A DNA stretch of 64,000 bases from DAIODI01 sp046349255 (GTDB lineage: Bacteria > Pseudomonadota > Alphaproteobacteria > Rhizobiales > Aestuariivirgaceae), in the NCBI GenBank assembly GCA_046349255.1, contig JAXMCR010000003.1, forward strand, positions 124,001 to 188,000, in the 5' to 3' direction. The notes under the pieces were generated by a model. The model saw only the letters and a program-made list of their open reading frames with translations. It was not told where the DNA came from and did not search any database. The position numbers and the translations under genes are program-made. Of this stretch, positions 1-7,507 are shown one piece after another (position 1 is the stretch's first letter; every line of letters starts with the position of its first letter).

Positions 1-93
1 CAGGGAACGAAAGATCCGGCCGAGCAGGCTGACCCGGCGCGGCCCGCGACGGCCGGCGGCGCGTCGTCCACGGCCACTGCCAGTATCGTTCAC
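1..93 (-). CDS. mltG: N-terminus of a probable MltG-like lytic transglycosylase (partial)
   Basis: Only the first 31 codons lie in the window; the gene runs off the left edge. Reading from a GTG at 93, the peptide is short, polar and very arginine-rich (GRGRRAAGRRGPRR) and then turns hydrophobic (VSLLGRIFRSL). That pattern resembles the cytoplasmic tail before the single membrane anchor of MltG/YceG, the endolytic transglycosylase that ends peptidoglycan strands. The gene directly downstream of fabF in many Hyphomicrobiales is mltG, and here the gap to the fabF stop is only 31 bases. The identity is inferred from position and composition, because no catalytic domain is visible. Confidence 0.45.
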   Translation of the reverse strand, partial: MNDTGSGRGRRAAGRRGPRRVSLLGRIFRSL

Positions 94-124
94 CGGTGAA
101 GAGCCCTCGTTCTCGGGGCGGTCG

Positions 125-1387
125 TCACGCAGCCTTGCGGAAGACCACCGATGCGTTCGTTCCACCAAAACCAAACGAATTCGACAGAACTGTGTTGATC
201 TCCTTGCGCCGCGGCTTCAGCGGCACGAGGTCGATCTCGGTTTCGACGGATGGATTCTCGAGGTTGAGCGTCGCCGGTGCGATTCCGTCGCGCATGGCAA
301 GGATCGAGAAGATCGCCTCGATGGCGCCGGCCGCCCCGAGCAGATGCCCGGTCGCCGACTTCGTCGAGGACATGCACAGATCCTTCGCCTTGTTGCCGAG
401 CAGGCGCTCCACCGCGCGCAGTTCGATCTCGTCACCGAGTGGCGTAGAGGTGCCGTGCGCGTTCACGTAGTCGATGTCGTGCGCCGAGATGCCGGCGCGC
501 TTCAGCGCCATCTGCATGCAGCGGTAGGCGCCGTCGCCGTCCTCGGCCGGCGCCGTAATGTGGTGGGCATCGCCCGAAAGGCCGTAGCCGATGACTTCGC
601 CGTAGATCTTCGCGCCGCGCGCCTTCGCGTGCTCGTACTCTTCGAGCACGAGGATGCCCGAGCCTTCGCCCATGACGAACCCGTCGCGGTCGCGGTCGTA
701 GGGTCGCGAGGCGCGATGGGGTGTGTCGTTGAAGCTCGTCGAGAGCGCCTTGCAGGCAATGAAGCCCGCGATGCCGAGACGGCAGATCGCGCCTTCCGCA
801 CCGCCGGCGATCATCACGTCGGCGTCGTCGAACGCGATGAGGCGCGCCGCATCGCCGATCGAGTGAGCGCCCGTGGAGCACGCGGTGACGACCGAGTGGT
901 TCGGGCCCTTGAAGCCGTAGATGATCGAGGCGATGCCGGAGCAGAGGTTGATGAGGCTGCCCGGAATGAAGAACGGACTGACGCGCCGCGGCCCCTTCTC
1001 CTTGAGCAGGATGGCAGTCGCCTCGATCGAGGGCAGCCCGCCGATGCCGGAGCCGATGAGCACGCCGGTGCGGCAGCGCTCCTCCTCGGTCTTCGGCTCC
1101 CAACCCGAATCGGCCACCGCCTGGCGCACCGCCGCGAGGCCGTAAATGATGAACTGGTCATATCGGCGCTGGTCCTTCGAATCGACCCACTGGTCGGCGT
1201 CGAAGGTGCCATTCGTGCCGTCTCCGCGCTTTATCTCGCAGGCGACGCGGCAGGAGAGGTCGGAGGCGTCGAAGCGGGTGATGGGTCCTGCGCCGGATTC
1301 GCCCTTGAGCAGGCGGCTCCAGGTCTCCTCGACGCCGGTCGCCAGTGGCGTCACCAGCCCCAGTCCCGTCACGACGACTCTACGCAT
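125..1387 (-). CDS. fabF: beta-ketoacyl-ACP synthase II
   Basis: Condenses malonyl-ACP with acyl-ACP in the elongation cycle of type II fatty acid synthesis in the cytosol. The 420-residue protein has the full thiolase-fold signature: active-site Cys170 in VVTACSTGAH, His311 in NAHGTSTPLGD, and K343/H348 in STKSATGHLLGAAGA. The start at 1387 was chosen over an in-frame ATG seven codons upstream, because GGGGAGA lies at good spacing before it and the protein then begins MRRVVVTGLGL as the family usually does. It follows acpP on the same strand after a gap holding a strong inverted repeat, and closes the fabD-fabG-acpP-fabF series. Confidence 0.97.
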   Translation of the reverse strand: MRRVVVTGLGLVTPLATGVEETWSRLLKGESGAGPITRFDASDLSCRVACEIKRGDGTNGTFDADQWVDSKDQRRYDQFIIYGLAAVRQAVADSGWEPKTEEERCRTGVLIGSGIGGLPSIEATAILLKEKGPRRVSPFFIPGSLINLCSGIASIIYGFKGPNHSVVTACSTGAHSIGDAARLIAFDDADVMIAGGAEGAICRLGIAGFIACKALSTSFNDTPHRASRPYDRDRDGFVMGEGSGILVLEEYEHAKARGAKIYGEVIGYGLSGDAHHITAPAEDGDGAYRCMQMALKRAGISAHDIDYVNAHGTSTPLGDEIELRAVERLLGNKAKDLCMSSTKSATGHLLGAAGAIEAIFSILAMRDGIAPATLNLENPSVETEIDLVPLKPRRKEINTVLSNSFGFGGTNASVVFRKAA

Positions 1388-1408
1388 GAAAATCTCCCCG
1401 CAAGTCAA

Positions 1409-1440
1409 AGCGGGCGGCCGGGGTTCACCCGCCGCCCGCT
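1409..1440 (-). terminator. intra-operon hairpin between acpP and fabF
   Basis: A perfect 10-bp inverted repeat (1409-1418 with 1431-1440) with a 12-base loop sits between the acpP stop and the fabF ribosome binding site. There is no long T-run after it on the minus strand, so it is more likely a partial attenuator or a 3' stabiliser of the acpP message than a full terminator. Such an element would fit the need for far more ACP than FabF. The hairpin is visible in the sequence; its role is inferred. Confidence 0.4.
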
Positions 1441-1481
1441 GGCCGGCCTTGTTGTCCGGCGGTTTGCCAACTGGAAAGCTC

Positions 1482-1718
1482 TCAGGCCTGATTCTTCTCG
1501 ATGAACTTGATCGCGTCGCCGACGGTCTGGATCGTCTCGGCCGCGTCGTCCGGGATCTCGATGCCGAACTCCTCCTCGAACGCCATGACGAGCTCGACCG
1601 TGTCGAGGCTGTCCGCGCCGAGATCGTCGATGAAGCTCGCTTCGGCGGTCACCTTGTCGGCATCCACGCCCAGGTGCTCCACCACGATCTTGCGCACCCG
1701 ATCAGCAACGTCGCTCAT
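1482..1718 (-). CDS. acpP: acyl carrier protein
   Basis: Small acidic carrier that holds growing acyl chains on a 4'-phosphopantetheine arm. The 78-residue protein matches the usual length. The attachment serine is Ser37 in the invariant DLGADSLDTVELVMAFEEEF motif. The start at 1718 is preferred over an ATG eight codons upstream because of AAAGGA 8 bases before it and the standard MSDVADRVRKIV beginning. The 197-base gap to fabG is large for this cluster and contains a GATAAT on the minus strand (1854-1849) that could be the -10 of an acpP promoter, although no good -35 is visible. A bulged hairpin lies at about 1762-1797. Confidence 0.98.
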   Translation of the reverse strand: MSDVADRVRKIVVEHLGVDADKVTAEASFIDDLGADSLDTVELVMAFEEEFGIEIPDDAAETIQTVGDAIKFIEKNQA

Positions 1719-1915
1719 GTCCAAATCCTTTGCTCTGTTCAAACCCTCGCGGCGCGGAAGCCACTGCCGCGGAAACCCCTGATTTCCGCCGCCAGTGAAC
1801 CATAACTTCGGCGCTGCCGCTCAATTCCCCTGTCGAAGGACGGCGCGTATTATCACACAAACGGCGACCAGAGAAAGAGCCTGCCCGCCGCCGGTGGTGC
1901 GCCGCCCGAATCCGG

Positions 1916-2653
1916 TCAGATCATCGCCATTCCGCCGTTCACGTGCAAGGTCTGCCCGGTGACATAGGCCGCTTCGATGCTTGCCAGGAACACGACTGCC
2001 GCCGCGACGTCATCCGGCGTGCCAAGTCGACCCGCGGGAACGTTGGCGAGGATCGCCTCGCGCTGCTTGTCGTTGAGCGCGTCCGTCATCGGCGTCGCAA
2101 TGAAGCCGGGAGCCACGCAGTTCACCGTCACGCTGCGCGCCGCCACTTCCTGGGCGAGCGCCTTCGACATGCCGATGATCCCGGCCTTGGAGGCCGCGTA
2201 GTTCGCCTGGCCTGCGTTGCCTGTGACGCCGACGATCGAGGTGATCGAGATAATCCGCCCGAAGCGGCGCTTCAGCATGCCACGCATCGCGGCCCGCGCG
2301 AGCCGGAACGAGGCAGTGAGGTTGACGTCGAGCACCGCCGCCCAGTCCTCGTCCTTCATGCGCATGGCGAGGCCGTCGCGCGTCACGCCGGCGTTGTTCA
2401 CGAGGATGTCGAGCTGGCCGAGCTTCGCCTCCGCGTCGGGGACGAGCTTTTCGACCGAAGCGGCGTCGGCGAGATTGCAGGGAAGGGCGATGGTGTCACC
2501 CCCGAGTTCCGCGACGAGCGCGTCGAGCACTTCCGCGCGCGTACCCGAAACCGCAACGCGTGCACCGCTGTTGCGCAGCGCGACCGCGATCGCCTTGCCG
2601 ATGCCGCCCGTTGCGCCGGTGACCAGCGCCGTCTTGCCCGTCAGATCGAACAT
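1916..2653 (-). CDS. fabG: 3-oxoacyl-ACP reductase
   Basis: NADPH-dependent reductase of the fatty acid elongation cycle, a short-chain dehydrogenase of 245 residues. Visible motifs are the nucleotide-binding TGATGGIG (12-19), NNAG (86-89), and the catalytic set Asn111, Ser139, Tyr152 and Lys156 (YAASK). The C-terminal VTGQTLHVNGGM is typical of FabG. A strong ribosome site (GAGGAGGAG) lies before the ATG, and the stop codon of fabD is only 10 bases upstream, so the two are co-transcribed. Its place between fabD and acpP separates it from the many SDR paralogues that share this fold. Confidence 0.97.
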   Translation of the reverse strand: MFDLTGKTALVTGATGGIGKAIAVALRNSGARVAVSGTRAEVLDALVAELGGDTIALPCNLADAASVEKLVPDAEAKLGQLDILVNNAGVTRDGLAMRMKDEDWAAVLDVNLTASFRLARAAMRGMLKRRFGRIISITSIVGVTGNAGQANYAASKAGIIGMSKALAQEVAARSVTVNCVAPGFIATPMTDALNDKQREAILANVPAGRLGTPDDVAAAVVFLASIEAAYVTGQTLHVNGGMAMI

Positions 2654-2663
2654 CCGCTCCTCC

Positions 2664-3620
2664 TCAGTCCGGCTTGCGGCGCAGCGCCTCGGCGGCGGCC
2701 GCGATTTCCTCCGGCGTACCGATCGAGATGCAGCGCGCGTTCGGTGCCATGCGCTTGTTCATGCCGGTGAGCACCTTTCCGGCGCCGAGCTCGGCAATCA
2801 CCGCGACGTTCTGGTCGGCGAGGAACGAGACGCACTCGCGCCAGCGCACGGTGCCGGTTACCTGCTTCACGAGGTTCTCGCGGATCACTGCCGGATCACT
2901 GAGCGGAGACGCCGTCACGTTGGCGACGAGCGGTACGGACGGCGCCTTCATGGTGACCTTGCCGAGGGCTTCCCTCATCGCGTCGGCGGCCGGCTGCATC
3001 AGGGCGCAGTGGAAGGGCGCGGACACGGGCAGCAGGACGGCGCGCTTAGCGCCTTTGGTCTTCGCGATCTCGACCGCCCGCTCGACCGCCGCGCGATTGC
3101 CGGACACGACGACCTGTCCCGGGGCATTGTCGTTGGCCGCCTCGCAGACTTCCCCTTGCGCTGCTTCGCGCGCGACCTCAACGGCCGCGGGGACATCGAG
3201 ACCGAGGAGCGCCGCCATTGCGCCTACTCCCACAGGCGTCGCTGCCTGCATCGCGCGCCCGCGCGTGCGGAGCAGGCGGGCCGTGTCGGCGAGCGTGAAG
3301 GTTCCGGCGGCGGCAAGCGCCGAGTATTCGCCGAGCGAATGGCCGGCGACGAACGATGCCGTGCGTGCAACGCCGAGGCCGTACTCCGCCGCAAGCACTG
3401 CGACGACCGCCATCGAGACCGCCATCAGTGCGGGCTGCGCATTCTCGGTGAGGACGAGCTTGTCCTCCGGGCCTTCCCACATCAGGCGCGACAGCTTCTC
3501 GCCCAGCGCCTCGTCCACTTCGTCGAACACGGAGCGCGCGGCGGTGAAGTTGTCGGCGAGCGCGCGGCCCATCCCGACCTGCTGGCTGCCCTGGCCGGGA
3601 AACGTAAGCGCTACAGGCAT
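2664..3620 (-). CDS. fabD: malonyl-CoA:ACP transacylase
   Basis: Loads malonyl groups from CoA onto ACP. The 318-residue protein starts MPVALTFPGQGSQ, as FabD proteins do. The nucleophile is Ser95 in GHSLGEYSAL and the catalytic histidine is His204 in PVSAPFHCALM. The reading frame is open for 71 codons further upstream, but that part is low-complexity and unlike FabD; GGGGGA before the ATG at 3620 supports the shorter form. It is the first gene of the minus-strand fab cluster, and its promoter should lie in the 119-base divergent gap before the dehydratase gene. Confidence 0.97.
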   Translation of the reverse strand: MPVALTFPGQGSQQVGMGRALADNFTAARSVFDEVDEALGEKLSRLMWEGPEDKLVLTENAQPALMAVSMAVVAVLAAEYGLGVARTASFVAGHSLGEYSALAAAGTFTLADTARLLRTRGRAMQAATPVGVGAMAALLGLDVPAAVEVAREAAQGEVCEAANDNAPGQVVVSGNRAAVERAVEIAKTKGAKRAVLLPVSAPFHCALMQPAADAMREALGKVTMKAPSVPLVANVTASPLSDPAVIRENLVKQVTGTVRWRECVSFLADQNVAVIAELGAGKVLTGMNKRMAPNARCISIGTPEEIAAAAEALRRKPD

Positions 3621-3739
3621 TCGTTGCAGTCCCCCGCAATCAATGACGGCGGGGCACGAACCACTTAACGACAGTGAAGTCAAGCAGGCGACCGGATAGG
3701 CCTTGCGGACCGCGAACGATCCGCCGTAACGATCCGGTG

Positions 3740-4705
3740 ATGCCCACGATCGATCAGCTTCAAGCGGCCCGCGCCATCGTCTACGGCGCGATGGAGCCGA
3801 CGCCGCAGCGGCGCTGGCCGCTGCTCGATTCACGCCTCGGCCGCGAGGTCTGGGTGAAGCACGAAAACCTCACGCCCCTCGGCGCGTTCAAGGTGCGCGG
3901 CGGGCTCGTCCACATGCGCCTGCGCAAGGAGCGCGGCGAGACCAACGGCGTGATCACTGCCTCGACCGGCAACCACGGCCAGTCGATTCCGTACGCGGCG
4001 CGTCGCGAAGGCATTGCGGCGACCGTCGTTGTGCCGGTCGGCAACTCACCTGCAAAGAATGCCGCGATGCGCGCGCTTGGCGCGGAGTTGATCGAACACG
4101 GCCACGACTTCTCGGCTGCGCGGGAGTTCGCCGAGGACCTCGCCAAGGAGCGCCGGCTGTCCATGGTGCCGTCGTTTCACGACGAGCTGGTACTCGGCGT
4201 GTCGAGCTATGCGTGCGAACTGTTTGAGGCGGCGGGAGACCTGGACACCGTATACGTACCGATCGGCATGGGTTCCGGCATCTGCGGGGTGATCGCGGCG
4301 CGCGACGCGCTGGGCCTCAAGACGGAAGTCGTCGGCGTCGTTGCGGAGGGGGCGGAGGCGTACGCGCTCTCGTTTGCGGCCCGAGAGCCGGTCGCGACGA
4401 ACCGTGTACAGACGTTTGCGGAGGGGCTTGCCGTGCGCGTGCCGCATCCCGACGCGGTGGCGGCGATCAACGCGGGCGCGGCGCGGGTGGTGAAGGTCTC
4501 GGATGCGGAGATGGCGGAGGCGATGCGGGTTCTTTTCGGGACCACGCGCACCGTGGCGGAAGGGGCCGGGGCTGCGGGGCTGGCGGCGCTGATGGGGGAA
4601 TCCTGCGGTTCCCCGGGCGCTCGGGTGGGGGTTGTGCTGTCCGGGGGCAACATCGATCCCGCCCGCTTCGCGACCGTGCTCGGTGGCGGAATTCCTGCGG
4701 TTTGA
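3740..4705 (+). CDS. threonine dehydratase-like PLP enzyme
   Basis: A 321-residue fold-type II pyridoxal-phosphate enzyme of the serine/threonine dehydratase family, expected to deaminate hydroxy-amino acids to 2-keto acids. The PLP lysine sits in LGAFKVRGG, preceded by WVKHENLTPLG. The phosphate-binding STGNHGQS and the glycine-rich IGMGSGICG loop are present, and the C-terminal LSGGNID is typical. It has no ACT regulatory domain, so it is the catabolic (TdcB-like) rather than the biosynthetic (IlvA) size. A relative such as the dehydratase of hydroxyectoine breakdown cannot be excluded. The ATG lacks a clear ribosome site. It is divergent from fabD and not obviously tied to its neighbours. 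Confidence 0.8.
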   Translation: MPTIDQLQAARAIVYGAMEPTPQRRWPLLDSRLGREVWVKHENLTPLGAFKVRGGLVHMRLRKERGETNGVITASTGNHGQSIPYAARREGIAATVVVPVGNSPAKNAAMRALGAELIEHGHDFSAAREFAEDLAKERRLSMVPSFHDELVLGVSSYACELFEAAGDLDTVYVPIGMGSGICGVIAARDALGLKTEVVGVVAEGAEAYALSFAAREPVATNRVQTFAEGLAVRVPHPDAVAAINAGAARVVKVSDAEMAEAMRVLFGTTRTVAEGAGAAGLAALMGESCGSPGARVGVVLSGGNIDPARFATVLGGGIPAV

Positions 4706-4709
4706 AGGG

Positions 4710-4737
4710 TTGCTTCAGGCCGAAAAGTCTGTATAAA
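4710..4737 (+). promoter_or_regulatory. probable sigma-70 promoter of the rpsF operon
   Basis: TTGCTT (4710-4715) and TATAAA (4732-4737) are separated by 16 bases, just after the dehydratase stop codon. Transcription from here would give a leader of about 185 bases before rpsF. It is the best -35/-10 pair in the gap. Confidence 0.5.
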
Positions 4738-4778
4738 CCGCCGCCTGTGACGGTTTCCGGTCGGAGGCTGAACGGAAG

Positions 4779-4874
4779 GGCGGTTTGACGAAAACCGCCA
4801 GGGATTTCCCGGCTTCCCGTGTCTTCGCTCTTTTCGAGAACCCGTTTTCCGGGCCTTTCAAGAGGTTCGGAAAA
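4779..4874 (+). promoter_or_regulatory. structured 5' leader of rpsF
   Basis: The rpsF leader contains two clean hairpins. The first pairs 4779-4786 with 4792-4799 (8 bp, 5-base loop). The second pairs TTTTCCGGGCCT (4845-4856) with AGGTTCGGAAAA (4863-4874), 12 pairs counting two G-U wobbles, with a 6-base loop. In several bacteria the S6:S18 protein pair binds a hairpin in the rpsF leader and represses translation. The second hairpin, 55 bases before the start codon, is the better candidate here. The structure is read from the sequence; the autoregulation is inferred from the known system. Confidence 0.4.
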
Positions 4875-4929
4875 GAGGCTTCGCACCGGGTTTCAGTCGC
4901 TGTTGTAACGCGAAAGAAAGGCCCATTTC

Positions 4930-5403
4930 ATGGCTTTGTACGAACACGTGTTCCTGGTGCGCCAGGACGCCTCGACCGCGCAGGTCGAAGCGCTGACCGC
5001 GCAGTTCAAGTCCGTCATCGAAGAGCATGGCGGCAAGGTCACCAAGAACGAGTACTGGGGCGTCAAGCCGCTCACGTACCGCATGAAGAAGAATCGCAAG
5101 GCGCACTTCACGCTTCTCAACGTCGACGCCCCGTCCGCCGCCCTCAAGGAGGTCGAGCGCCAGGAGTCGATCAACGAGGACGTGCTGCGCTTCCTCACCG
5201 TCCGCGTCGAGGAACTCGAAGAGGGCCAGTCGGCGATGCTGCGTTCGCGCGGCCGTGACGACGGCGATGGTGGCCGGCGCGAGTTCGGCGACCGCGGTCC
5301 CCGCGAAGGCGGCTTCCGCCGCGACTTCGGCGACCGCCCGCCGCGTGACCGCGATGGCGGCGGCCGTCCGCCGCGCCCGCCCCGCGATGCGGCAGCCGAG
5401 TGA
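4930..5403 (+). CDS. rpsF: ribosomal protein bS6
   Basis: Component of the 30S platform that pairs with bS18. Residues 1 to about 100 are the S6 ferredoxin-like domain (MALYEHVFLVRQD, EYWGVKPLTYRMKK, FLTVRVEELEEG). The last 45 or so residues are a low-complexity tail rich in Arg, Gly, Asp and Pro with repeated FGDR-x-PR units (REFGDRGPREGG, RDFGDRPPRD). Extended basic tails are known on alphaproteobacterial S6, and this one makes the protein 157 residues. GAAAGAAAGG precedes the ATG. rpsR follows after 13 bases. Confidence 0.98.
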   Translation: MALYEHVFLVRQDASTAQVEALTAQFKSVIEEHGGKVTKNEYWGVKPLTYRMKKNRKAHFTLLNVDAPSAALKEVERQESINEDVLRFLTVRVEELEEGQSAMLRSRGRDDGDGGRREFGDRGPREGGFRRDFGDRPPRDRDGGGRPPRPPRDAAAE

Positions 5404-5416
5404 AGGAGGATAGACG

Positions 5417-5659
5417 ATGAGCACCGGACAACCCGCCCGCCGCCCCTTCTTCCGCCGCCGCAAGAGCTGCCCGTTCTCGGGCGAGGGCGCGCCGAAGATC
5501 GACTACAAGGACGTTCGCCTCCTGCAGCGCTACATCTCCGAGCGCGGCAAGATCGTGCCGAGCCGCATCACCGCGGTGTCGACGAAGAAGCAGCGGGAAC
5601 TCGCCACCGCCATCAAGCGGGCGCGCTTCCTCGGGCTCTTGCCGTACCTGATCAAGTGA
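5417..5659 (+). CDS. rpsR: ribosomal protein bS18
   Basis: Small-subunit protein of 80 residues that binds next to bS6. The conserved IDYKDVRLLQRYISERGKI segment and the C-terminal KRARFLGLLPY are unmistakable. It has a perfect GAAGGAGG ribosome site and lies 13 bases after rpsF. A strong hairpin follows its stop codon and may reduce read-through to the membrane-protein gene downstream. Confidence 0.98.
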   Translation: MSTGQPARRPFFRRRKSCPFSGEGAPKIDYKDVRLLQRYISERGKIVPSRITAVSTKKQRELATAIKRARFLGLLPYLIK

Positions 5660-5666
5660 CGGGCCT

Positions 5667-5693
5667 CGGGAGCCGCCCTTGAGGCGGTTCCCG
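5667..5693 (+). terminator. hairpin after rpsR, probable attenuator
   Basis: An 11-bp stem (5667-5677 with 5683-5693, one G-U pair) closes a 5-base loop directly after the rpsR stop. No T-run follows. It would let ribosomal proteins S6 and S18 be made in excess over the DUF2232 protein while still allowing read-through to rplI. Structure seen; effect inferred. Confidence 0.4.
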
Positions 5694-5762
5694 GCGCCTG
5701 GTTGGGGCGGACGGAATGGTCCGATCCGCCTCTAACCCGCCGAACGGCGAGGGACAGCCACG

Positions 5763-6713
5763 ATGACCAACTGGATCGCCATCGCCATTCTGGCCGGGCT
5801 CGTCGCAGCCCTGGCTTTCAGCGCGGCCATCATCGTGCCGACGGCGTGGACGCTCCTGTTCTTCTTCGCACCCCTCCCGCTGTTCGTGGCCGGGCTCGGC
5901 TACGGCCTGACCGTGACGTTGGTCGCCGCCGCCGTGGGCGCGCTGGCGCTGCTCGCGGCCGTAAATCTTCCGGCGGGCATCCTGTTCTTCGCGACCGCGG
6001 GCCTGCCGGCGATCGTCGCCGTACGGCTCGCGCTCCTCAGCCGCAGCGTGCAGACCGCCCCGGAAGCCGCTCCCACGCTCGAGTGGTATCCGGAAGGCCG
6101 GATCGTCCTTGCGATCGCGCTTCTCGCAACGCTGCTCGTCACGGCGCTGCTCCTGTCGATGGGGCCGGGGATCGAACAGTACGCGGCGACGTTCAGCACG
6201 CAGCTCGACGCCATGCTGAAGATCGAAGGGCCAACGCCGGTGACGCCCGAGCAGGTGGCGCAGGTGAAGGGCTTCCTGCTCCGGATTTTTCCGTTTGCGG
6301 CCGGCGCCGGCTGGACCGCCATCACGTTTCTCAACTTCCGCCTCGCGCTCGCAATCACGTCTCAGCTGAAGATCGGCGCGCGACCGCCGATCCGGTTCGG
6401 CTCGATGTCGTTCCCCATGGGAGCGCTCGGGCTTCTCGCGGCGGCGGTCGCGACCCTCGTCCTGCCGGGCATGCCCGGCCTAGTGGGCCTCGCGTTCCTG
6501 GGCGCCATGCTGATCGCCTTCACGATCCTGGGCCTTGCCGTGCTGCACGACCTGCTCGAAGGCCACTCGATGCGGTTCGCGCTGCTGGCCGCGCTCTATT
6601 TCGCGGTGCTGGTGCTGGGACTGCTCCCGGCCCTGCCGCTCGTCGTTCTCGCCGTCCTCGACATGGTCATGGGGATCCGCACCCGGGTCCGTCAGGCCGG
6701 CAGCAGCACCTGA
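5763..6713 (+). CDS. DUF2232 integral membrane protein
   Basis: A 316-residue inner-membrane protein with about eight hydrophobic segments, e.g. IAIAILAGLVAALAF near the N-terminus and LLAALYFAVLVLGLLPALPL near the C-terminus. It has the size, topology and genomic position (between rpsR and rplI) of the DUF2232/YybS family in alphaproteobacteria. The biochemical role of that family is not established; a transport or ribosome-linked membrane function has been guessed only from its context. A GAGGGA ribosome site precedes the ATG at 5763. Identification rests mainly on synteny and membrane topology. Confidence 0.75.
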   Translation: MTNWIAIAILAGLVAALAFSAAIIVPTAWTLLFFFAPLPLFVAGLGYGLTVTLVAAAVGALALLAAVNLPAGILFFATAGLPAIVAVRLALLSRSVQTAPEAAPTLEWYPEGRIVLAIALLATLLVTALLLSMGPGIEQYAATFSTQLDAMLKIEGPTPVTPEQVAQVKGFLLRIFPFAAGAGWTAITFLNFRLALAITSQLKIGARPPIRFGSMSFPMGALGLLAAAVATLVLPGMPGLVGLAFLGAMLIAFTILGLAVLHDLLEGHSMRFALLAALYFAVLVLGLLPALPLVVLAVLDMVMGIRTRVRQAGSST

Positions 6714-6747
6714 ACCCCTTCAAGAGTCTCAAGAGGAGAGTACGAAA

Positions 6748-7341
6748 ATGGAAGTCATCCTGCTCGAACGCATCGGCCGCCTTGGCCAGATGGGCGACGT
6801 CGTCAAGGTCAAGGACGGTTATGCCCGCAACTTCCTTCTGCCGACGGGCCGGGCGCTGCGCGCGACCGACGCCAACCGCGAGAAGTTCGAGCGCGACCGC
6901 GCGGACCTCGAGGCGAAGAACGCCGAGCGTCGTGACGCTGCCAAGGGTTCGGCCGGCTCGCTCGAGGGCAAGACCTACGTGATCATCCGCCAGGCGGGCG
7001 AAAGCGGCCAGCTCTACGGCTCGGTGTCGACCCGCGACATCGCCGATGCGATCACCGCGGGCGGCGCGCAGGTGCAGCGCACGCAGGTGCTCCTCAACGC
7101 CCCGATCAAGACGATCGGCATGCACGAGGTGAAGGTTGCGCTCCATCCGGAGGTGATCGTGACCGTGACCGCCAACGTCGCCCGCTCCGCCGACGAGGCT
7201 GAGGCCCAGGCGCGCGGCGAGGTGATGATCGGCTCGGCGAGCGAGCGCGAGGAGGCCCGCCGGGCTGCCGAGGCGCTGTTCGAGGAAGAGGCGGCCGCCG
7301 AGGGCGCCGACGCCGAGGCCGAGACCGCTCCGACCGAGTGA
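6748..7341 (+). CDS. rplI: ribosomal protein bL9
   Basis: Large-subunit protein that reaches from the L1 stalk base towards a neighbouring ribosome. The N-domain motif MEVILLERIGRLGQMGDVV and the following VKDGYARNFLLPTGRA are exact family hallmarks, joined by a long central helix to the C-domain (VALHPEVIVTVTANVARS). The protein is 197 residues, about 45 longer than E. coli L9, because of an acidic Ala/Glu-rich tail that ends AEAETAPTE. The start at 6748 follows AAGAGGAGAG. It is the last gene of the rpsF operon. Confidence 0.98.
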   Translation: MEVILLERIGRLGQMGDVVKVKDGYARNFLLPTGRALRATDANREKFERDRADLEAKNAERRDAAKGSAGSLEGKTYVIIRQAGESGQLYGSVSTRDIADAITAGGAQVQRTQVLLNAPIKTIGMHEVKVALHPEVIVTVTANVARSADEAEAQARGEVMIGSASEREEARRAAEALFEEEAAAEGADAEAETAPTE

Positions 7342-7441
7342 GAAAGTGCAGACCTGGCCGGGACGCCCGGCTGGGCCACACTGCCGCATAAACGGGAAGT
7401 TGTTCCGTATCGTGGAACCAAGGCCCCTCTGAACGCGTTTT

Positions 7442-7478
7442 CCTGCCCGATGGCGGCAATTTCGCCGCCACGGGCAGG
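7442..7478 (+). repeat. long inverted repeat between rplI and the methyltransferase gene
   Basis: CCTGCCCG (7442-7449) plus TGGCGGC (7451-7457) pair with GCCGCCA (7464-7470) plus CGGGCAGG (7471-7478): 15 bp with one bulged A and a 6-base loop. It lies 100 bases after rplI and 30 bases before the next start codon. No T-tract follows in either direction. It is probably a Rho-assisted or RNase-blocking 3' end of the rpsF operon, or part of the next gene's leader. Confidence 0.4.
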
Positions 7479-7507
7479 GCATCCCCGGTTCGGGATGTTG
7501 GAAGTGC

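Noticed and set aside
3674..3739. Longer N-terminus for the dehydratase-like gene
   Set aside because: The 22 extra residues are Arg/Pro-rich, unlike the family, and overlap the likely fabD promoter region.
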